In this document: piece after piece, positions 7,888-11,071 of the stretch
Layout of the letters: every line of letters begins with the position of its first letter
Numbering within the stretch: position 1 is the first letter of the stretch
Source of the DNA: Methanosphaera sp. rholeuAM6
Lineage (GTDB): Archaea; Methanobacteriota; Methanobacteria; Methanobacteriales; Methanobacteriaceae
DNA length: 11,071 nt
Assembly (NCBI GenBank): GCA_003266105.1
Contig: MVAA01000047.1
Span: forward strand, 45,525 to 56,595
Reading direction: 5' to 3'
The notes under the pieces: generated by a model
What the model was told of the DNA's origin: nothing
The model's input: the letters and a program-made list of their open reading frames with translations, nothing else
Database searches by the model: none
Translations under genes and position numbers: made by a program

Positions 7888-8694
7888 CTACACCACCCCA
7901 ACCATTTTCAATCCGATATAAAGAACCAACAAAATATGAACTATTTTTAACTTCCTTGAATCAACATTTTTAGAAACATCGGCAGCAAATCCTGCAACAA
8001 GGGAACTAGCCAATGTAAGAAATATGAACTGAACAATATTAATATAGCCCAACGAATATGCGGGAAGACCAGCAACGTTCCATCCTAAAATGACATATGC
8101 AATCATTCCACCAAGACTGGTTGCAATAATAGAAGCACTGCTGGTACCAATAGCCTTATGTGTAGGATACCTTAAGACAATGGTTAAAACAGGTATCATG
8201 ATAATACCACCACCCACACCAAGAAGACCACAAAGTAAACCGCCGATAAGACCCAGAATACAATGTCCCAACTTACTTTGGCTGATATTGTCATCATTAT
8301 CAGGATACCTAATCAAAATCATGTTGATGACCGCAAAAAAGCACATCAATCCGAAAGCATACCTGAGAAATGAAACATCAACATGTGTAGAAATAAAAGC
8401 GCCTGCAATGGCTCCAACAAAACCTAAACACATAATATAAGCTAAAAAATCCGTGACTACAAAACCGTTTTCATAATGTTTTTTAGTGCCTCTAAGCATG
8501 GTAACAAAAATTACGGCAAGACTTGTGGCAAAAGAGGTAGTCATGGCCATACCAGGTTCAACACCATAAGCTAACAGAAGATAATATTGAATGGGAGTTA
8601 AAACAATGCCTCCACCAACACCCAGAAGACCGGACATCAATCCTCCAAAACAACCTCCAAGCAAGAGTAAAATAATATACACAAAAAAATCCAT
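7888..8694 (-). CDS. TauE/SafE family membrane transporter
   Basis: Integral membrane protein of the sulfite exporter TauE/SafE family, whose members are linked to export or uptake of sulfite, sulfonates and other organosulfur anions. The 268 residues show two homologous halves. Each contains the hallmark GLLGVGGG (22-29 and 156-163), followed by a polar Thr/Ser-rich helix start (TTSFATS at 52-58 and TSSAS at 184-188). About seven to eight hydrophobic helices are visible, with a hydrophilic loop near 131-142 between the halves. The minus-strand ATG at 8694 follows AGGAG (plus-strand 8703-8707) with eight bases of spacing. The gene converges on the U32 gene with seven bases between stops and is divergent from the MutS-like gene. 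Substrate cannot be told from sequence; the neighbours give no functional hint. Confidence 0.92.
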   Translation of the reverse strand: MDFFVYIILLLLGGCFGGLMSGLLGVGGGIVLTPIQYYLLLAYGVEPGMAMTTSFATSLAVIFVTMLRGTKKHYENGFVVTDFLAYIMCLGFVGAIAGAFISTHVDVSFLRYAFGLMCFFAVINMILIRYPDNDDNISQSKLGHCILGLIGGLLCGLLGVGGGIIMIPVLTIVLRYPTHKAIGTSSASIIATSLGGMIAYVILGWNVAGLPAYSLGYINIVQFIFLTLASSLVAGFAADVSKNVDSRKLKIVHILLVLYIGLKMVGVV

Positions 8695-8837
8695 TAAGTC
8701 CTCTCCTAAAAAACAAAAAGATTAAATAAATTTATGTTCATTCTACAATTAATATTAACCTATTGAAATAACAAGAAAAATTAAAAGAGTAAGTTAAAAT
8801 AAAAATAATAGATAGGAATAAACCCATAATAAAATAG
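8695..8837. promoter_or_regulatory. Divergent intergenic region TauE-like / MutS-like
   Basis: This 143-base AT-rich gap separates two divergent genes and should hold both promoters. TATA-like stretches occur at 8721-8733 (minus strand TTTATTTAAT) and around the short palindrome TTAATATTAA at 8749-8758, but none stands out enough to assign. The only clear element is the AGGAG ribosome-binding site of the transporter gene at 8703-8707. No longer repeat or RNA-like structure was seen. Confidence 0.3.
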
Positions 8838-10775
8838 ATGGGGGTGACAATTATTTATGAAATAGAGGAAATCAAAGGAGTAGGAAATAAACTGGTGAAA
8901 AAAATCATTAAGGAATACGGCAGTTATGAAGAATTCGTAAAATCTGTGGAAAACTATGAAATAGACCAACTAATGAATATACAAGGAATAAGTCAAAAGC
9001 TGGCATTGGAAATTATACGTAAAGTTCATAACCATGAAAACAGTTCGTTTTTAAAAACGGAACAGTCAAAGAAAATATATGATGAAATAATAAACAAATT
9101 ATTGAACTTCGCAAATACGAACTATGCCAGAACAAGAATACTTCTGATGAATCCGACAACAGATTACCTGAAAATAAAAGAAACACAACAAACAATACAA
9201 AACACGATAAAACAGACAGAAAACCTTGACTACACTCACATTAGAAAACTTTATGAAAAAATAACACCCCTATCCGATAACATACGTCCCCGATTTGATG
9301 ACGAATATGCAATAATATGTGAAGACTACGAAGACTACCTGACATTGATAAGGAAAGGATATGACAAATACTGCAACATATTTGCCATAGAGGAACAGGT
9401 AAACCTTGAAGAATTTGAATTCATCATATACCTGTACAACAACTACACAATAGATCCGGGAGATGCAAATAACATACTTGCAATAAGCAATGAAAGTTCC
9501 GACTATGAAATACAGCCAAACATAATACTGGAATACTATAAACAAAACAGGACGACACTGGAAAACATATACCTTCTAAGAAAATATCTGGGACTAAAAA
9601 GTTGCATAGGAGAAGCACTAGAAGCATTGGAAAGCATTAACACGAAAACAGAAAACAAAATATCAATAAATGAAATAATAAACGAAACGACAGAAAAAAT
9701 AAATGAAACACTAAAAAAAGAAATAAAAAAAGTTGCATTGGAAGGAGATGAAATATTACAATTACTAAACGATGACGACCTGCCACCAAAATTAATGAGC
9801 ATCTACGACAATGTGCTGGATGAAGCCAGAAAAGAACTTTCAAATAAAACAGGACAACTTTTTGACCCGTTCATAATAAAATACCCCATAGAAATTGATC
9901 AAAACGAAGTAAAAAGAGTACAGGAAAACATATCCACGAACATCCACCTAAAAAAATACGAAGAAGAAGTAAAAGCATGTACACTACTCAAACAATACGA
10001 AGACAAAATAAAACAGGAAACAAAAGAGCTGATAGAATACGACTACCGCTTTTCACTGGCAAACTTCACAAAATACTATGACCTTCACATGCCAAAAATC
10101 GAAGACACATACAAACTAAAAGGAAGTTTACATTTAAATCTAAAACAAGAAGAAAAAACAAACAAAACACAAATGCAAAAAATAGACTACAACCTGGATA
10201 ATGAAAACAACATAATACTGCTTACCGGAGCAAACAGTGGAGGAAAAACAACACTGCTGGAAACAATAGGACAACACTGTATAATGACACATATGGGGCT
10301 TGGAGTATGCTCAGAAGAATCAACAATTCCACAAACAGATGAAATATACTACTTCACAAAAAAACATTCCTTAAATGCTGGAGCATTCGAAACATTCCTG
10401 ACATCATTCATCCCGGCCACAATAGGAAAAGAAAGGAAATTAGTGCTTATAGATGAACTTGAATCCATAACCGAACTAGAAGCAGCAATAAAAATAATAA
10501 TAGGATTTATAGAACACATACAAAATGACAAATCATATGCAATAATTGTAACACACATGGCTCCAGAAATACTTAAAAGAACAAACAACGTTAAAATCAG
10601 AACAGATGGAATAGAAGCAAAAGGACTGGATGAAAAGTACAATCTAATCGTAGACAGAACACCAAAAATAAACTATTTGGCAAACAGTACACCTGAACTA
10701 ATACTTAAGAAAATTTATGAAAAATCAGAAGAACCGCTGAAAAGCGTTTATAAAGACATACTAGAAAAATTCTAG
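8838..10775 (+). CDS. MutS-family ATPase with N-terminal helix-hairpin-helix motifs (MutS2/MutS5-like)
   Basis: ABC-type ATPase of the MutS superfamily, closest in layout to archaeal MutS2/MutS5-like proteins. Residues 1-63 hold two helix-hairpin-helix motifs (IKGVGNKL at 12-19 and IQGISQKL at 48-55), which bind DNA backbone non-specifically. A long charged helical region (about 70-440) corresponds to the MutS core and clamp. The ATPase domain has Walker A GANSGGKT at 464-471, Walker B LVLIDE with D539/E540, and a VTH histidine (H573). The mismatch-reading N-terminal domain of classical MutS is not apparent, and the 645-residue protein ends without a C-terminal Smr nuclease domain. A role in recombination or branched-DNA processing is inferred from relatives. 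The start is uncertain: GGGGGTGA (8840-8847), the best ribosome-binding sequence, lies just inside the ATG at 8838. Confidence 0.87.
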   Translation: MGVTIIYEIEEIKGVGNKLVKKIIKEYGSYEEFVKSVENYEIDQLMNIQGISQKLALEIIRKVHNHENSSFLKTEQSKKIYDEIINKLLNFANTNYARTRILLMNPTTDYLKIKETQQTIQNTIKQTENLDYTHIRKLYEKITPLSDNIRPRFDDEYAIICEDYEDYLTLIRKGYDKYCNIFAIEEQVNLEEFEFIIYLYNNYTIDPGDANNILAISNESSDYEIQPNIILEYYKQNRTTLENIYLLRKYLGLKSCIGEALEALESINTKTENKISINEIINETTEKINETLKKEIKKVALEGDEILQLLNDDDLPPKLMSIYDNVLDEARKELSNKTGQLFDPFIIKYPIEIDQNEVKRVQENISTNIHLKKYEEEVKACTLLKQYEDKIKQETKELIEYDYRFSLANFTKYYDLHMPKIEDTYKLKGSLHLNLKQEEKTNKTQMQKIDYNLDNENNIILLTGANSGGKTTLLETIGQHCIMTHMGLGVCSEESTIPQTDEIYYFTKKHSLNAGAFETFLTSFIPATIGKERKLVLIDELESITELEAAIKIIIGFIEHIQNDKSYAIIVTHMAPEILKRTNNVKIRTDGIEAKGLDEKYNLIVDRTPKINYLANSTPELILKKIYEKSEEPLKSVYKDILEKF

Positions 10776-10817
10776 AATCCCCACCAAACTATTTTTAAAA
10801 TCAATAATTAAAGAATA
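10776..10817 (+). terminator. Possible T-rich termination region after the MutS-like gene
   Basis: The MutS-like gene ends in TAG at 10773-10775 and is followed by a short stretch with only one T run (TTTTT at 10792-10796). No hairpin precedes it. Archaeal termination at short oligo-T is possible but this is a weak example. The same TTTTTAAAAT could equally act as a TATA-like box for a plus-strand RNA starting near 10818. Confidence 0.2.
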
Positions 10818-10892
10818 TTGCCTGTTTACTAACTCTCCAGATCACAGGTAGATTACCAACATTCCTCCCCGAGCAACCCTCGTACCAGGCAA
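10818..10892. ncRNA. Candidate structured RNA in a GC-rich island, strand unresolved
   Basis: A 75-base segment with 37 G/C (49%) sits in otherwise very AT-rich non-coding DNA. Its ends are perfect complements, TTGCCTG (10818-10824) and CAGGCAA (10886-10892). Inside are two more perfect small hairpins: GGTA/TACC (10847-10850 with 10854-10857) and CGAG/CTCG (10870-10873 with 10879-10882). An alternative pairing CCTGT/ACAGG (10821-10825 with 10844-10848) would compete with the closing stem. The size is tRNA-like, but there is no T-loop GTTCRA motif or recognisable anticodon arm. TATA-like boxes lie about 25 bases outside both ends, so direction is undecided. It could also be a small repeat or part of a regulatory leader. 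Confidence 0.4.
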
Positions 10893-10907
10893 TTAACAAA
10901 ATGTTAA
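10893..10907. repeat. Perfect inverted repeat next to the GC-rich island
   Basis: TTAACA and TGTTAA flank a three-base AAA spacer, directly abutting the island's right end. In RNA it would form a six-pair hairpin. It could be an operator near a minus-strand promoter, or a 3' hairpin for a plus-strand RNA. A chance occurrence is possible in AT-rich DNA. Confidence 0.35.
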
Positions 10908-11071
10908 TAAAAATAATTATATCAAAACTAGTATTTAGGAATTTTGATTGAAAATGATTGAAAAAATAGAAGCATAAATTTACTACAAAAATCAGGAAAA
11001 ACAACATAATAAATTTCAAATAAAACAGTTCAAAAATAGTTAAAATATTATTAAAGGCCGGCAACTTTCCG
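10908..11071. other. AT-rich intergenic DNA ending in a GC-rich stretch at the window edge
   Basis: From 10908 to about 11050 I see only AT-rich sequence with no credible gene. The last 16 bases (11056-11071) are abruptly GC-rich (11 of 16), including the palindrome GCCGGC. In such genomes this contrast often marks the border of a stable RNA gene, but too little is visible to name it. Confidence 0.3.

Noticed and set aside
8090..8440. Plus-strand 116-residue reading frame
   Set aside because: It lies entirely antisense to the TauE/SafE-type transporter, whose motifs and helices are clear.
10818..10892. tRNA gene
   Set aside because: Length and closing stem fit, but there is no T-loop GTTCRA motif, no proper D or anticodon arm on either strand.
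10818..10892. Miniature transposable element with 7-base terminal inverted repeats
   Set aside because: The flanking bases show no target-site duplication, there is no transposase, and no second copy is visible in the window.
10801..11064. Minus-strand 87-residue reading frame rich in Phe, Ile and Leu
   Set aside because: It starts at TTG without a visible ribosome-binding site, its hydrophobicity is what T-rich intergenic DNA gives by chance, and it runs through the GC-rich RNA-like island.
1..11071. CRISPR array, prophage, toxin-antitoxin or other defence system
   Set aside because: No regularly spaced repeats, integrase, capsid, Cas, restriction or toxin-like genes were found; every sizeable gene fits a housekeeping or known family except the 110-residue protein.

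Overview
The window looks like a chromosomal segment of a low-GC methanogenic archaeon, most likely of the order Methanobacteriales (Methanosphaera/Methanobrevibacter type). Support comes from the archaeal MCM helicase, aIF2-beta, an archaeal NMD3-like protein and an archaeal-type tyrosyl-tRNA synthetase. AT-rich DNA, heavy AAA/ATA/ACA codon use and GGAGG/GGTGA ribosome-binding sites also fit. The genus is inferred from gene content and composition, not from any search.

Layout: (1) 1-4746, plus strand, information-processing block: 5'-truncated MCM helicase, aIF2-beta, NMD3-like protein, TyrRS, and a 110-residue unknown protein. The last three are tightly packed and probably co-transcribed. 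(2) 4743-5342, minus strand: thymidylate kinase, whose stop codon shares a TTAA with the stop of the unknown protein. (3) 5433-7880, plus strand: a long peptidase-U32 family protein, probably an Fe-S RNA- or cofactor-modifying enzyme rather than a protease. (4) 7888-8694, minus strand: a TauE/SafE-type membrane exporter. (5) 8838-10775, plus strand: a MutS-family ATPase with N-terminal helix-hairpin-helix motifs. (6) 10776-11071: no convincing protein gene, but a 75-nt GC-rich island with closing inverted repeats that looks like a structured RNA, and a second GC-rich stretch running off the window end.

The first block links replication (MCM, Tmk for dTTP supply) with translation (start-site selection, 60S/50S-related NMD3, tRNA charging). 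Such mixing of replication and translation genes is common in archaea. The second half is more accessory in character.

The most interesting items are: an internal duplication in the unknown protein at 4414-4746; a sharp change from T/G-rich to A/C-rich coding sequence inside the U32 gene near 6600-6650; the GC-rich RNA candidate at 10818-10892; and the HhH-MutS protein, which has no visible Smr nuclease domain and an unclear start. I see no defence system, CRISPR array or mobile element.
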